Source of the DNA: Curtobacterium sp. MCLR17_032
GTDB taxonomy: Bacteria; Actinomycetota; Actinomycetes; Actinomycetales; Microbacteriaceae
Length of the DNA stretch: 64,000 bases
Direction of reading: 5' to 3'
Assembly: GCF_003234795.2 (NCBI RefSeq)
Contig: NZ_CP126268.1
Coordinates: 2,294,001-2,358,000, forward strand
Position 1 is the stretch's first letter, and every line of letters begins with the position of its first letter. Shown piece after piece: positions 1-8,218 of this stretch. The translations under genes were made by a program, and so were the position numbers. A model generated the notes under the pieces. The model worked only from the letters and a program-made list of their open reading frames with translations, did not search any database and was not told the origin of the DNA.

Positions 1-1
1 C

Positions 2-973
2 ATGGTGAGCACGCGCTGCTGGCAGGACGGTTCGTCGGCGGAGCGGGACTTCCCCGTGGAGCAGGTCTCGGACCTCGTCGCCCGCGACGGTGCCTTCGTC
101 TGGATCGACTTCACCGATCCGCAGGCCTCGGACCTCGAACAGGTCCAGGAAGAACTCGGCATCCACGTCCTCGCAGTGGAGGACGCGGTGGAGAGCGGGC
201 AGCGGCCGAAGCTCGACCGGTACCGGGACAGCCTGTTCCTGGTGGTCTACGACGCCCACGGTCCGGGGGAGGACGGCGCGATCGTCACCCACGAGGTGAA
301 GGCCTTCGTCACGAAGCACGCCCTCGTCACGATCCACGGCGCCGACTTCGACACCGCGGCCGTCCAGCGCCGGTGGGACGCGAACAGCGACCTGGCCGAC
401 CACGGCGTGCCCTGGTTGCTCTGGGGACTGCTCGACGCGGTGGTCGACCACGCCACGAGCGTCCTCGAGACCATCGAGCGGGACATCGACGCGCTCGAGG
501 ACGACCTGTTCGAGACCGGCGACCCGCGCGAGCAGCAGATCCAGCGCCGCTCGTTCCGCCTGCGCAAGGCGCTCGGGGTGCTCCGCCGGCTGGTCGTGCC
601 GACCCGGGACAGCGTCGGTTCACTGCTGCACGGCGACGCCGAGACGATCATCGACGGTGTCCGTCCGTACTTCCGGGACGTCGAGGACCACCTGGTGTCG
701 ATCGCCGACTCGGTCGACCAGCAGCGGGACGCGGTGTCGAGCGTCCTCGACACGAACCTCAACCTGGCGTCGAACCGGCAGAACACCGTGATGAAGAAGG
801 TGACGAGCTGGGCGGCGATCATCGCGATCCCGACCGGCATCACGAGCTTCTTCGGGCAGAACGTGGAGTTCCCCGGTGAGGGGGCCTGGAGCGGGCTGTG
901 GGCGTCGATCGCGCTCACCGTGGCGTCGTCGCTGCTGCTCTACCGGTCGTTCAAGCACCGCGACTGGCTGTGA
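2..973 (+). CDS. corA: CorA-family magnesium/divalent cation transporter
   Basis: A 323-residue protein with the CorA layout: a long acidic, helical cytoplasmic N-terminal domain (about residues 1-260) followed by two closely spaced C-terminal membrane helices (about 265-283 and 295-315) and a basic end (KHRDWL). CorA proteins form pentameric inner-membrane channels for Mg2+ and sometimes Co2+/Ni2+. The family's GMN selectivity motif at the end of the first helix reads GQN here (residues 285-287, bases 854-862), followed by an acidic loop. The ATG at base 2 gives a typical family N-terminus, but the upstream sequence lies outside the window, so start and promoter cannot be judged. It converges on the ArsB-type permease 45 bp downstream. 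The family assignment is secure; the transported ion is inferred. Confidence 0.9.
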   Translation: MVSTRCWQDGSSAERDFPVEQVSDLVARDGAFVWIDFTDPQASDLEQVQEELGIHVLAVEDAVESGQRPKLDRYRDSLFLVVYDAHGPGEDGAIVTHEVKAFVTKHALVTIHGADFDTAAVQRRWDANSDLADHGVPWLLWGLLDAVVDHATSVLETIERDIDALEDDLFETGDPREQQIQRRSFRLRKALGVLRRLVVPTRDSVGSLLHGDAETIIDGVRPYFRDVEDHLVSIADSVDQQRDAVSSVLDTNLNLASNRQNTVMKKVTSWAAIIAIPTGITSFFGQNVEFPGEGAWSGLWASIALTVASSLLLYRSFKHRDWL

Positions 974-1017
974 GCACCAGCCCGGCCCGGGGGCTGTGAG
1001 GCCCGGCCCGGCCGGGA

Positions 1018-2169
1018 TCAGATCGCGAGCGCGAACACGCCGGCGACGACGGTGAGCGGCGCCACGATGCAGCCGAGCGCGATGTAGCGACCCCACGACA
1101 GGTGGATGCCCTCGGCCGTCAGTCGCGCGTGCCACAGCAGCGTCGCGAGCGAGGCCCACGGAGTGATCAGGCAGCCCGCGTTGACGCCGACGAGCAGCGC
1201 CGCGTACCGCAGGGCCTCGTGCCCCGCCGCCGGCTCGAGCACCAGGTAGGCGGGCAGGTTGTCGATCGCGTTCGCGGCGACCGCGCCCGCACCGCCGAGG
1301 AGCAGCAGGGAGCCGCTGCCCGTGCCGCCACCGAGGGCGTGCACGATCGGGTCGGTGACGCCGGTGGCGTGCAGGGTCTCGACGACGACGAAGAGCCCGG
1401 CGGCGAAGACGAGCGTCGACCACGGCACCCGGGACGGCTTGAGCTCGGACGGCGCCCGGAACGCGGCGACGACGACGAGCAGGACCGCGGCGGCGACCGC
1501 GGCCACCCAGACCTCGACCCCGGCGGTCAGCGCGACGACGAGGGCCACGAGCACCGCGGACGCCGCCCAGAAGAACACCGGGTCGGACGCCTTCCGCAGC
1601 CCGACCGGCGTGTACCGGCCGAAGAGCGACCGGCGGAACACGACGAGCAGCACCGCGCACGGCACGACGACCCCGGCGAGGGCGGCCCACACCATCAGGC
1701 CGGCGAACGGCAGCGGCCCGTCGAGCCCGATCTTGTCGACGGCGAGCAGGTTCGTGAGGTTCGACACCGGCAGCAGCAGGGACGCGGTGTTCGCGAGCCA
1801 CACGGTGGTCAGCGCGAACGGCATCGGTGGCAACCCCACCCGGCGCGCGAGCGTGATGACGATCGGGGTGAGCAGCACCGCGGTGGTGTCGATCGACAGG
1901 AAGACCGTGCACACCACGGCGAGGACGACGACCGCGCCCCACAGCCCGATGGTCCGGCCGCCACCGACCCGGGCGGCGACGTCGGCCAGCCGGTCGAAGA
2001 CGCCGGCGTCCGCGGCGAGTTCGGAGACGATGGTCAGGCCGAGGACGAAGCCCAGGACCGGCAGCACGCGGGCGGCGAGGGCCCCGAGTTCCGGCAGCGG
2101 CAACAGGCCGAGGGCGACGCACACCGCCCCGACGGCGAGCAGGACGGCTCCGATGACTGCTTGGCGCAC
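1018..2169 (-). CDS. ArsB/SLC13-type anion permease (ion transporter superfamily)
   Basis: A 383-residue polytopic protein with roughly ten membrane segments. The signature segments FLSIDTTAVLLTPIVI (about residues 90-105) and NAIDNLPAYL near the C-terminus resemble the paired half-helix motifs of ArsB/NhaD/SLC13 carriers. Members export arsenite or move dicarboxylates or sulfate across the cytoplasmic membrane. No arsR, arsC or arsA lies nearby, so the substrate is not established. The GTG start at 2169 is chosen because AGGAG stands 7 nt upstream and the hydrophobic N-terminus begins at once; longer in-frame extensions are basic and low-complexity. A TACATT -10-like hexamer lies about 55 nt upstream in the region shared with the divergent small gene. 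Confidence 0.8.
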   Translation of the reverse strand: MRQAVIGAVLLAVGAVCVALGLLPLPELGALAARVLPVLGFVLGLTIVSELAADAGVFDRLADVAARVGGGRTIGLWGAVVVLAVVCTVFLSIDTTAVLLTPIVITLARRVGLPPMPFALTTVWLANTASLLLPVSNLTNLLAVDKIGLDGPLPFAGLMVWAALAGVVVPCAVLLVVFRRSLFGRYTPVGLRKASDPVFFWAASAVLVALVVALTAGVEVWVAAVAAAVLLVVVAAFRAPSELKPSRVPWSTLVFAAGLFVVVETLHATGVTDPIVHALGGGTGSGSLLLLGGAGAVAANAIDNLPAYLVLEPAAGHEALRYAALLVGVNAGCLITPWASLATLLWHARLTAEGIHLSWGRYIALGCIVAPLTVVAGVFALAI

Positions 2170-2221
2170 GATGTGGCTCCTCGTTCGTTGCCGGAGGTCC
2201 CTGTGCGCCCGGCGGCGCTCC

Positions 2222-2241
2222 AATGTAGCGCCCGGTAACGT
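2222..2241. promoter_or_regulatory. overlapping divergent -10 elements
   Basis: On the minus strand TACATT (2227-2222) would serve the ArsB-type gene. On the plus strand TAACGT (2236-2241) would serve the 63-residue gene. No good -35 hexamers are seen. Assigned by pattern only. Confidence 0.4.
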
Positions 2242-2268
2242 GGCGAGGACGACCAAGAGGAGGAACCC

Positions 2269-2460
2269 GTGCGGAAGTTCATGTTCAGTGGTGCGGTGTG
2301 GGGCTCGCTCATCAGCGGCTACAGCGTGCTGCAGACGTCCAGGCGCGGACCGCGCGACTGGCGGCTCGCCCTGACCTGGGTGGCCTGGCTCGCGACGACG
2401 ATCGTGGCGGTCGGGACGGTCGTCGAGGACGACCGTGCGGTGAAGTCGAAGCAGCGCTAG
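2269..2460 (+). CDS. small hypothetical protein with one membrane segment
   Basis: A 63-residue protein starting at GTG 2269, preceded by a strong GAGGAGGAA ribosome binding site. It has a basic N-terminal part (RRGPRDWRLA, around residues 25-34), one likely membrane segment (about 34-50, rich in L/A/V/W) and a charged tail ending KSKQR. I do not recognise a named family. It stands alone between the divergent ArsB-type gene and the convergent mscS, and is followed by two hairpins. The strong RBS, GC-rich third positions and clear terminator context support a real gene. Function unknown. Confidence 0.6.
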   Translation: MRKFMFSGAVWGSLISGYSVLQTSRRGPRDWRLALTWVAWLATTIVAVGTVVEDDRAVKSKQR

Positions 2461-2467
2461 TCCCCCA

Positions 2468-2490
2468 CCGTGGTCGCGACGCGACCACGG
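2468..2490. terminator. hairpin at convergent junction
   Basis: An 11-bp perfect stem (CCGTGGTCGCG / CGCGACCACGG) around a single A, 8 nt after the stop of the 63-residue gene and directly before the larger palindrome. It probably acts with that palindrome as a two-hairpin terminator. Confidence 0.6.
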
Positions 2491-2494
2491 ACGG

Positions 2495-2536
2495 GGACGG
2501 GAGGCCCGGTACCAGCTGGTACCGGGCCTCCCGTCC
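2495..2536. repeat. 42-bp perfect palindrome, repeat family copy 1 (bidirectional terminator)
   Basis: A perfect 42-bp palindrome: outer arm GGACGGGAGGCCCG, inner arm GTACCAG, then the mirror image with no loop. It lies between the convergent 63-residue gene and mscS. The central 40 bp are identical to 16482-16521, and the outer arm recurs at 5815-5864. Its position at convergent junctions suggests transcription termination for both strands. Confidence 0.8.
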
Positions 2537-2559
2537 GTCTGCGGCACGGGTCGGCGTGC

Positions 2560-3747
2560 CTACCGGGCTCGGGGATCGGGCGGGACCTCGTCGGCGTGGA
2601 TGCCGGACGTCTGGATCGGCCCGGTGAAGAGGGCGGAGCGTTCGTCGCCCTCGCCGAAGAGCTGCGAGTCCGACTCGTTCCGAGCACTGCGCTTGGTCGG
2701 CGGCGTGCGGGTCGGCTCCGTGAGCTGCACGCGCTGCAGCGGGAGCGCGTCGGGGTGGTGGCGCTGCACCCACTCGACCATCTCCTCGCGGACGTAGCAG
2801 CGCAGGTCGAAGAGCCCGCCGGCGTCGGGGGCGGTGACGAGGATGCGCACCCGGACGAACCCACCGACCGCGTCTGTGACCTGCAGGACCTTGGTGCGGC
2901 CGTCCCAGATCGTGCTCGTCGCGAGGATCCGGTCGAGTTCCTCGCGCATGTCGGACGGGCTGACCCGCCAGTCCAGGTCGAACTCGACGGCACCGAGGAG
3001 CTCACTGCTCGTCCGCGTCCAGTTCTCGAACGGCGTGCTCGTGAAGTACGTCGACGGCAGCACGAACCGTCGGTCGTCCCACAGGTGCACCACGACGTAC
3101 GTGAGGGTGATCTCCTCGATCCGTCCCCACTGCGCCTCGACCACCACCACGTCGTCGACGCGGATCGACCCGGAGAAGGCGAGCTGCATGCCCGCGAAGA
3201 CGTTGCCGAGCATCGACTGCGCGGCGAGACCGGCGATCACCGACAGCAGACCGGCGCTGGCGAGGACGCTGGCGCCCGCGGCCTCCACCCCGGGGAAGGT
3301 GAGCAGGATCGCGCCGACGGCGATGATGACGAGGACGGCCACCGTCAGCCGGCGGATGATGAGCACCTGCGTGCGCACCCGACGGGCGACACGGTTGTCC
3401 GGGACGTCGACCCGGTACCGGTGCAGGCCGAGGCTCTCGAGGAAGATCGCCAGCTCGCACGCCAGCCAGCAACCGACGCCGATCATCACGATGAGGAAGA
3501 CGTGCGAGACGTCGTCGCGCCACGGGAACCGGTCGAGGTCGTTCGGCACGCTCGTCGTGAACGCCGTCCAGAGCAGGGCGACGAGCAGGGTGCTGCGGGT
3601 CGGGTGTTTCGTCCGCCGGGAGAGCGCGAGCGCCCAGCGTTCACGCCGACCGAGGGCGCGGAACACCAGGTGCAGGACCAGGGCCGCCACCGCCGTGAGG
3701 AGCAGCGCGAACCCGATCGCGACGAGCAGTCTGAGGAGGATGTCCAT
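2560..3747 (-). CDS. MscS-family mechanosensitive channel
   Basis: A 395-residue membrane protein. An N-terminal membrane segment (about residues 5-25) and three or four further helices are followed by the MscS core: a Gly/Ala-rich pore helix ([20 protein letters not shown], about residues 185-204), then the beta domain ([20 protein letters not shown]) and the cytoplasmic alpha-beta domain. Such channels release solutes when membrane tension rises after osmotic downshock. The ATG at 3747 begins the hydrophobic N-terminus ([13 protein letters not shown]). The C-terminus carries a short disordered tail. The gene is divergent from the amino-acid permease, with 56 bp between starts. Confidence 0.9.
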   Translation of the reverse strand: MDILLRLLVAIGFALLLTAVAALVLHLVFRALGRRERWALALSRRTKHPTRSTLLVALLWTAFTTSVPNDLDRFPWRDDVSHVFLIVMIGVGCWLACELAIFLESLGLHRYRVDVPDNRVARRVRTQVLIIRRLTVAVLVIIAVGAILLTFPGVEAAGASVLASAGLLSVIAGLAAQSMLGNVFAGMQLAFSGSIRVDDVVVVEAQWGRIEEITLTYVVVHLWDDRRFVLPSTYFTSTPFENWTRTSSELLGAVEFDLDWRVSPSDMREELDRILATSTIWDGRTKVLQVTDAVGGFVRVRILVTAPDAGGLFDLRCYVREEMVEWVQRHHPDALPLQRVQLTEPTRTPPTKRSARNESDSQLFGEGDERSALFTGPIQTSGIHADEVPPDPRAR

Positions 3748-3790
3748 CCCCCCATGGTGTCGCAGCGTGCCCCCGACGTGCGTCCAGCGG

Positions 3791-3796
3791 TAGCGT
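3791..3796 (+). promoter_or_regulatory. -10 element of a leaderless transcript
   Basis: TAGCGT lies 7 nt before ATG 3804 and there is no Shine-Dalgarno sequence. Transcription would start at or next to the initiation codon. Confidence 0.6.
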
Positions 3797-3803
3797 TCTC
3801 GCC

Positions 3804-5345
3804 ATGACAGCGAAGAACGACACGGGCGTGGACCGCGCTCCGGCGAACGACTTCTCGCACGAGCAAGAGGGCTACCAGCACGGGTTGAAGCCCCGCCAGC
3901 TGCAGATGATCGCCATCGGTGGCGCCATCGGCACGGGGCTCTTCCTCGGCGCCGGGGAACGGTTGCACAACGCCGGACCAGCACTCGCGATCACCTACCT
4001 GATCGCGGGCGTGTTCGCCTTCTTCATCCTCCGGGCACTCGGCGAACTCGTGCTGCACCGGCCGTCCTCGGGCTCGTTCATCTCGTACGCGCGGGAGTTC
4101 TACGGCGAGAAGTTCGCCTACGCCGCCGGCTGGATGTACTTCCTCAACTGGGCGATGACGTCGATCGTGGACACCACGGCCGTCGCGGTCTACCTGAAGT
4201 ACTGGTCGGCGTTCACCGCCGCACCGCAGTGGCTGCTCGCACTCATCGCCCTGGTCGTCGTCCTGGCGGCGAACATGGTCGCGGTGAAGGTGTTCGGCGA
4301 GCTCGAGTTCTGGTTCGCACTCATCAAGGTCGCCGCCCTGGTCGCGTTCCTCGTGGTCGCGATCATCTGGCTGGTCTTCGCGTTCCCGGTGGAGACCGGC
4401 GGCGAAGCGGTCCGCACCGGCTTCTCGATCTGGGGCGACAACGGCGGCATCCTGCCGAACGGCGTCCTGCCGGCCGTCCTCGTCATCCAGGGCGTCGTGT
4501 TCGCCTACGCCGCGATCGAGCTCGTCGGCACCGCGTCCGGTGAGACGCAGGACACCGAGAAGGTCATCCCCCGCGCCATCAACTCCGTCGTCTTCCGCAT
4601 CGCGGTGTTCTACGTCGGCTCGATCGTGCTGCTCTCGATCCTGCTGCCCTACACGGCGTACAAGAAGGGCGAGAGCCCGTTCGTGACGTTCTTCTCGTCG
4701 CTCGGCAACCCGCACGTCGGCGTCATCGTCGGGTCGATCATGAACTTCGTCGTGCTCACCGCCGCACTGTCCTCGCTGAACGCCGGGCTCTACTCGACCG
4801 GGCGTGCGCTGCACTCGATGGGCATGAACGGCTCCGCGCCGAAGTGGACCACGAAGATGTCGAAGGGCGGGGTGCCGTACGCCGGCATCCTGCTGACCGC
4901 CGCGTTCACCGTCGCCGGCGTCGCGCTGAACTACTTCGTCCCCGGGCAGGCGTTCGAGATCGCCCTGAACATCGCGAGCCTCGGCATCATCACCGCGTGG
5001 GGCACGATCATCCTCTGTCAGATGAAACTGCGGCAGTGGGCAAAGCAGGGGCTCGCGAAGGAACCGACGTTCCGGCTGCCGGGCGCTCCGGTCACGGCCT
5101 GGCTGACGCTGGCCTTCCTCGCCGCGGTGATCGTGCTCATGGCGATCGACTACCCGATCGGGACCTACACGATCGCGTCGCTCGTGATCGTCATCCCGCT
5201 GCTCATCGTCGGCTGGTTCCTGCAGCGTGACCGCATCCTGCGCATCGCCTCGCTGCGGCAGGGCGTCACCGGGCCCTACCCGGTGAACGGCCGCGACCCG
5301 GCTGCCCAGGTCCGCCGACGCGACGGGGACGACGGCACCGCCTGA
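3804..5345 (+). CDS. amino-acid permease, APC superfamily (AAT type)
   Basis: A 513-residue protein with twelve predicted membrane helices and a hydrophilic N-terminus. The first helix carries the APC substrate/ion motif [14 protein letters not shown] (about residues 38-51). Other AAT-family marks are [25 protein letters not shown] and [15 protein letters not shown] in helix 6. The order and length match bacterial proton-coupled permeases such as AnsP, GabP and CycA; helix 3 ([17 protein letters not shown]) most resembles asparagine-type permeases, but the substrate is not certain. The cytoplasmic C-terminus is Asp/Arg-rich. Transcription appears leaderless. The gene is monocistronic: the next gene has its own -10. 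Confidence 0.9.
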   Translation: MTAKNDTGVDRAPANDFSHEQEGYQHGLKPRQLQMIAIGGAIGTGLFLGAGERLHNAGPALAITYLIAGVFAFFILRALGELVLHRPSSGSFISYAREFYGEKFAYAAGWMYFLNWAMTSIVDTTAVAVYLKYWSAFTAAPQWLLALIALVVVLAANMVAVKVFGELEFWFALIKVAALVAFLVVAIIWLVFAFPVETGGEAVRTGFSIWGDNGGILPNGVLPAVLVIQGVVFAYAAIELVGTASGETQDTEKVIPRAINSVVFRIAVFYVGSIVLLSILLPYTAYKKGESPFVTFFSSLGNPHVGVIVGSIMNFVVLTAALSSLNAGLYSTGRALHSMGMNGSAPKWTTKMSKGGVPYAGILLTAAFTVAGVALNYFVPGQAFEIALNIASLGIITAWGTIILCQMKLRQWAKQGLAKEPTFRLPGAPVTAWLTLAFLAAVIVLMAIDYPIGTYTIASLVIVIPLLIVGWFLQRDRILRIASLRQGVTGPYPVNGRDPAAQVRRRDGDDGTA

Positions 5346-5406
5346 CCCCTGTCCACTCAGGAACCGCCCGGCCCCGACGGGGTCGACCGAGTCCGGCACC
5401 CGCGGG

Positions 5407-5412
5407 TACGAT
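5407..5412 (+). promoter_or_regulatory. -10 element of a leaderless transcript
   Basis: TACGAT ends 6 nt before GTG 5419, and no RBS is present. Confidence 0.6.
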
Positions 5413-5418
5413 CAGCGG

Positions 5419-5724
5419 GTGCCGGACTCTCCTGTTCTCCCGACGCTCGACCTGCAGCACACCTGGCGTGGTGCGCTCTGCCGGGTCCGCGTGTTCCGCG
5501 ACCGCGTGACGGCCGAGACCAGCTACGAGCGCGAGACGCTGCTGCCCGTGCCGATGGAGGCCGTCCTGGGCTGGCGGATCGAGGAGTGCGACTTCGACGC
5601 GGTGTGCGTCGAGTTCGTCACGCTGGCGGACGTCTGGCGTGTCCTGCTCTCCCCCGCGGACGAGTCGCTCGCGGACATGGCGCTGCGCTCGGCGCTCGGC
5701 GCGCCGATGCCGGCGGCGTCGTAG
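5419..5724 (+). CDS. hypothetical small soluble protein
   Basis: A 101-residue protein with no membrane segment or signal peptide, rich in alternating beta-type segments (GALCRVRVFRDRVTAETSYERE). I do not recognise the family. The GTG at 5419 is supported by the leaderless -10 just before it. The 3' end runs into a GC-rich imperfect duplication (5724-5796), suggesting that the C-terminus and stop may have been reshaped by slippage. It converges on the SCO4848-like gene across a long palindrome. Confidence 0.6.
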   Translation: MPDSPVLPTLDLQHTWRGALCRVRVFRDRVTAETSYERETLLPVPMEAVLGWRIEECDFDAVCVEFVTLADVWRVLLSPADESLADMALRSALGAPMPAAS

Positions 5725-5796
5725 CGCGGCTGTCCTCGTGCCGGCGGCCTCGTGCCGGCGGCCTCGGAGCGCGGCTGGCCTCGTGCCCCGGCGGCA
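5724..5796. repeat. imperfect 45-bp tandem duplication
   Basis: GCGCGGCTG-N-CCTCGTGCC occurs at 5724 and again at 5769, with extra copies of CTCGTGCCGGCGG between. It begins at the stop codon of the preceding gene and looks like slippage or duplication debris. No coding signal is seen in it. Confidence 0.6.
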
Positions 5797-5814
5797 CGGG
5801 TCCACCGGTGCGGT

Positions 5815-5864
5815 TGACGGACGGGAGGCCCGTGGCGGTGCCGCCACGGGCCTCCCGTCCGTCA
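5815..5864. repeat. 24-bp-stem palindrome, repeat family copy 2 (bidirectional terminator)
   Basis: Arms 5815-5838 and 5841-5864 pair perfectly around a 2-nt centre. The outer arm GACGGACGGGAGGCCCG is shared with copies 1 and 3; the inner arm (TGGCGG) is different. It sits between two convergent genes. Confidence 0.8.
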
Positions 5865-5885
5865 GATCTGGGTGCGGTGCCGTCG

Positions 5886-6098
5886 TCAGACGAGCAGCAG
5901 CACCGCGGCCACGACCGAGGCGGCGGCGATCGCGAGCCCGATGAGCATCAGGATGAAGTGCACGCGCCAGAACGTCGTCGGACGGCCGGCGGCGTCGCGG
6001 GCACGGGTGTCCTTCGCGACGCGCTGGAAGAAGCGCGGCCAGGCGATCACGTTGAAGACGGCACCGATGAACAGGACCACTGCGGCGAAGACGAGCAC
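5886..6098 (-). CDS. SCO4848-family small membrane protein
   Basis: A 70-residue protein of two membrane helices (about residues 1-18 and 47-69) joined by the family's basic loop, seen here as NVIAWPRFFQRVAKDTRARD, with GRPTTFWRVH leading into the second helix. This matches the short actinobacterial SCO4848 family, whose function is unknown. The GTG at 6098 is chosen because a canonical TACAAT lies exactly 6 nt upstream (leaderless) and because family members begin at the first helix. An upstream in-frame ATG at 6242 would add 48 low-complexity residues and is rejected. Confidence 0.75.
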   Translation of the reverse strand: MLVFAAVVLFIGAVFNVIAWPRFFQRVAKDTRARDAAGRPTTFWRVHFILMLIGLAIAAASVVAAVLLLV

Positions 6099-6104
6099 CC
6101 GACG

Positions 6105-6110
6105 ATTGTA
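6105..6110 (-). promoter_or_regulatory. -10 element of a leaderless transcript
   Basis: TACAAT (6110 to 6105 on the minus strand) is 6 nt upstream of GTG 6098. It is the best -10 match in this part of the window. Confidence 0.65.
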
Positions 6111-6164
6111 CGTCCGGGCCTCGGCCGCCCCCCACGACCGGCCGAGACCCGCGACCACACCAGG

Positions 6165-6180
6165 TGTAGCACGTGCTACA
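6165..6180. promoter_or_regulatory. perfect 16-bp palindromic operator candidate
   Basis: TGTAGCACGTGCTACA is a perfect inverted repeat around CACGTG, and an outlier in a very GC-rich intergenic stretch (6099-6334). It lies about 55 bp upstream of the -10 of the SCO4848-like gene. It has the size and symmetry of a TetR- or GntR-type operator, but no such regulator gene is next to it. The rest of the gap (about 6240-6305) is an imperfect GGGTTCCGGGCC-type repeat with no gene. Confidence 0.5.
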
Positions 6181-6334
6181 GAGCCTACACGAGGGGCGTG
6201 CCGGCCCCGACGGGCCGCGACGGATCCGCCCCGGATGTCCACCGGGACGGGTCCGGGACGGGTTCCGGGCCGGGTTCAGTGCCCGGTTCCGGGCCCGGTC
6301 CCGAGCCGTGCACGCGCTCGCGCGCGGGCTCCGT

Positions 6335-7261
6335 TCAGGCGGTCGCGAGGACCGCTTCAGCCTCGGCGAGGGCCGCTCGGTCCGCGGCGTCGAGCGGTCG
6401 GCGGCTGCGACGTGCGCCGTCGTTCACCTCGACGATCAAGCGGCTCAACCGGGTCGCCGGGTCGTCCGAGTCGGGGTACTCGTTGTCGGTGCCGAGCCGC
6501 GCGTGGACGGGTTCGAGGCGCCGAAGGGCCCGCGACAGGGCGGCGCTCCGCCGGCCCTGCCCGACCCGGTGACCGACGACGAGCAGGAGCATGCCGGAGG
6601 CGACGAGCAGGACGGCTCCGGGGGTCGTGACGTCGTACGGCAGGCTCAGTGCGTGCGTGACGTCGATCCGGCCGGCGACGTGCGCCAGGTCCATCACGGC
6701 GACGACGACCATCCGGACGGCACCGAACACCCCGCCGGCCACGAGCACCCAGAGTCCGACGCGGTCGAGGCCGGTGCGGGCCTCCCGGACGCGCAGGACG
6801 CAGATGACGCCCGTCGCACCGAGCGCCAGGCCGAGGTAGGTCGTCTGCGCGATCGAGTACACGGCCGCCGTCGGCTGGTGTCCGACCGCGAGCATGAAGG
6901 TGGTGGTCGTCGGGACCGGGTCGAGCGTGGCGAAGGCCAGGACGATCAGCACGAGGACGACCGAGCACGAGCCGACGACGACGTTCCGCATCCAGGTGCG
7001 CGCTGCCCCGACGGCCTTCGCGACACCCCAGAGCAGCGTGCTGGTCCCCAGGACCATGAGCACGTCACAGACGAGCGTCAGGACGTTCCGACCACCGAGC
7101 AACGGGTCCACGGCGCGGTACAGCGGACCGACGCCGGCCACGATCGTCGCCGAGAACAGCAGGAACGTCATGGTCAGCGTCCGGTCCTGGCCGCGCTGCA
7201 GGAACGCCAGCACGACCGTGCCGACGACCAGCAGGACCGCCTGGACCAGCGCGAGGATCAC
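6335..7261 (-). CDS. polytopic membrane protein, MAB_1171c/DUF6545-like
   Basis: A 308-residue protein with about seven membrane helices (residues 1-240) and a soluble C-terminal region of about 70 residues (RRLEPVHARL ... LIVEVNDGARRSRRPLD). This layout fits the MAB_1171c-type putative transporter family (DUF6545), which is repeatedly found beside XRE and ImmA-like genes in actinobacteria; I recall this association and have not searched it. The GTG at 7261 overlaps the stop of the ImmA-like gene by 4 bp (GTGA), so translation is probably coupled. Role unknown; a membrane sensor or a transporter of the linked regulator/protease pair are both possible. Confidence 0.65.
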   Translation of the reverse strand: MILALVQAVLLVVGTVVLAFLQRGQDRTLTMTFLLFSATIVAGVGPLYRAVDPLLGGRNVLTLVCDVLMVLGTSTLLWGVAKAVGAARTWMRNVVVGSCSVVLVLIVLAFATLDPVPTTTTFMLAVGHQPTAAVYSIAQTTYLGLALGATGVICVLRVREARTGLDRVGLWVLVAGGVFGAVRMVVVAVMDLAHVAGRIDVTHALSLPYDVTTPGAVLLVASGMLLLVVGHRVGQGRRSAALSRALRRLEPVHARLGTDNEYPDSDDPATRLSRLIVEVNDGARRSRRPLDAADRAALAEAEAVLATA

Positions 7262-7722
7262 CCGAAGACCCCGCGGAACGCGCTGGGACGCTCGCGGTGA
7301 CCCCGGATGAGCTGCGCGAGACGGTCCGCGAAGAGCTCCGCCTGCCGTTCGTACTCGTTCTCGAACAGGCCCCGGGCCAGTGCCCGCTCGACCTTGTACT
7401 GCGGCAGGTCCGGGATCAGCGCGCGGATCGCCGCAGCCTGGGGAGCGGACTCCTGGTGCCCGTGCAGGACGTGGCCGAGTTCGTGCCCGATCACGAACGC
7501 GCGGAACGTCGGGGACGGCGTCGGCGAGATCATCACCAGGTGCTGGTGCTCGAGGGTCGCCACGAAGCCGCACACCGGCTCGTCGGCGAGGAACGACTCT
7601 TCACGGACCCGGATCGGCTTGCCGACGAGCTGCTCGGCAGCGGCGACGGCGTCCTCGATCCCCGTCCAGCCCGCGTCGGCACCCATCTCCCAGAAGCGTT
7701 CGAGGACGCGGGGGTCGCTCAT
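7258..7722 (-). CDS. ImmA/IrrE-family metallopeptidase
   Basis: A 154-residue protein with the zincin motif HELGH at residues 80-84 and a downstream Glu in NEYERQAELFADRL that can serve as third zinc ligand. ImmA/IrrE proteases are cytoplasmic and typically cleave or inactivate a partner XRE-type repressor, as in ICEBs1 ImmR/ImmA or Deinococcus DdrO/IrrE. The partner gene is immediately upstream and overlaps by 4 bp. The ATG at 7722 is fixed by this ATGA overlap. No integrative element genes surround it, so this is probably a chromosomal regulatory pair. Confidence 0.85.
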   Translation of the reverse strand: MSDPRVLERFWEMGADAGWTGIEDAVAAAEQLVGKPIRVREESFLADEPVCGFVATLEHQHLVMISPTPSPTFRAFVIGHELGHVLHGHQESAPQAAAIRALIPDLPQYKVERALARGLFENEYERQAELFADRLAQLIRGHRERPSAFRGVFG

Positions 7723-8159
7723 GCGGCACCGCCGCGACGTGACTCCTGCTCGATGACCTCGGCGATGCGCCGGAGGGCGTCCGGGGAGAGTTCCCCAGGG
7801 AACGTCCGCGCCGCGAAGCCACTGACCCGTGCCGACCGGATCGACCGGACGAGGGCGAGCTGCGCGCCGATGCGTTCGGGCAGGTCGCTGTCCTCGAGCA
7901 GGAAGGCGTCGTCGACCTCGAAGAAGCCGGCCAGCAGTCGGAGCAGCTGGGTGTCGCTGTTGCGTCGGCCGTCCCCGGACACCATGTAGGTCCACTTCGC
8001 CCGGGAGAGCGACCCGCCGCGCGCGTCGACGTACTGCTCGATCTCGGCGAAGGACACGGGGGCACCGCGCTGCGACTCCTCGAAGTCGAGCAGCAGGTTG
8101 AGCCGACGCGCGAGTTCACCCGCGTCGAGCACGCCGCCCTTCGGCAGTGATGCCGTCAT
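7719..8159 (-). CDS. XRE-like helix-turn-helix regulator
   Basis: A 146-residue protein. A central HTH region (SFAEIEQYVDARGGSLSRAK, about residues 36-55, then GDGRRNSDTQLLRLLAGFFEV) resembles EspR-like and XRE DNA-binding domains; the C-terminal 60 residues are helical. It is the first gene of a three-gene minus-strand operon with the ImmA-like protease and the membrane protein, all with 4-bp overlaps. The ATG at 8159 has AAGGGGG about 6 nt upstream. The likely role is a repressor of its own operon and other targets, inactivated by the adjacent protease. Targets unknown. Confidence 0.75.
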   Translation of the reverse strand: MTASLPKGGVLDAGELARRLNLLLDFEESQRGAPVSFAEIEQYVDARGGSLSRAKWTYMVSGDGRRNSDTQLLRLLAGFFEVDDAFLLEDSDLPERIGAQLALVRSIRSARVSGFAARTFPGELSPDALRRIAEVIEQESRRGGAA

Positions 8160-8205
8160 CGTCGTCCCCCTTCGATCCCCGTGCTCCGCCATGCTACCGC
8201 CCGAC

Positions 8206-8211
8206 TACCCT
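8206..8211 (+). promoter_or_regulatory. -10 element of a leaderless transcript
   Basis: TACCCT ends 7 nt before GTG 8219. It lies inside the short divergent region shared with the XRE regulator. Confidence 0.6.
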
Positions 8212-8218
8212 CGGAAGG

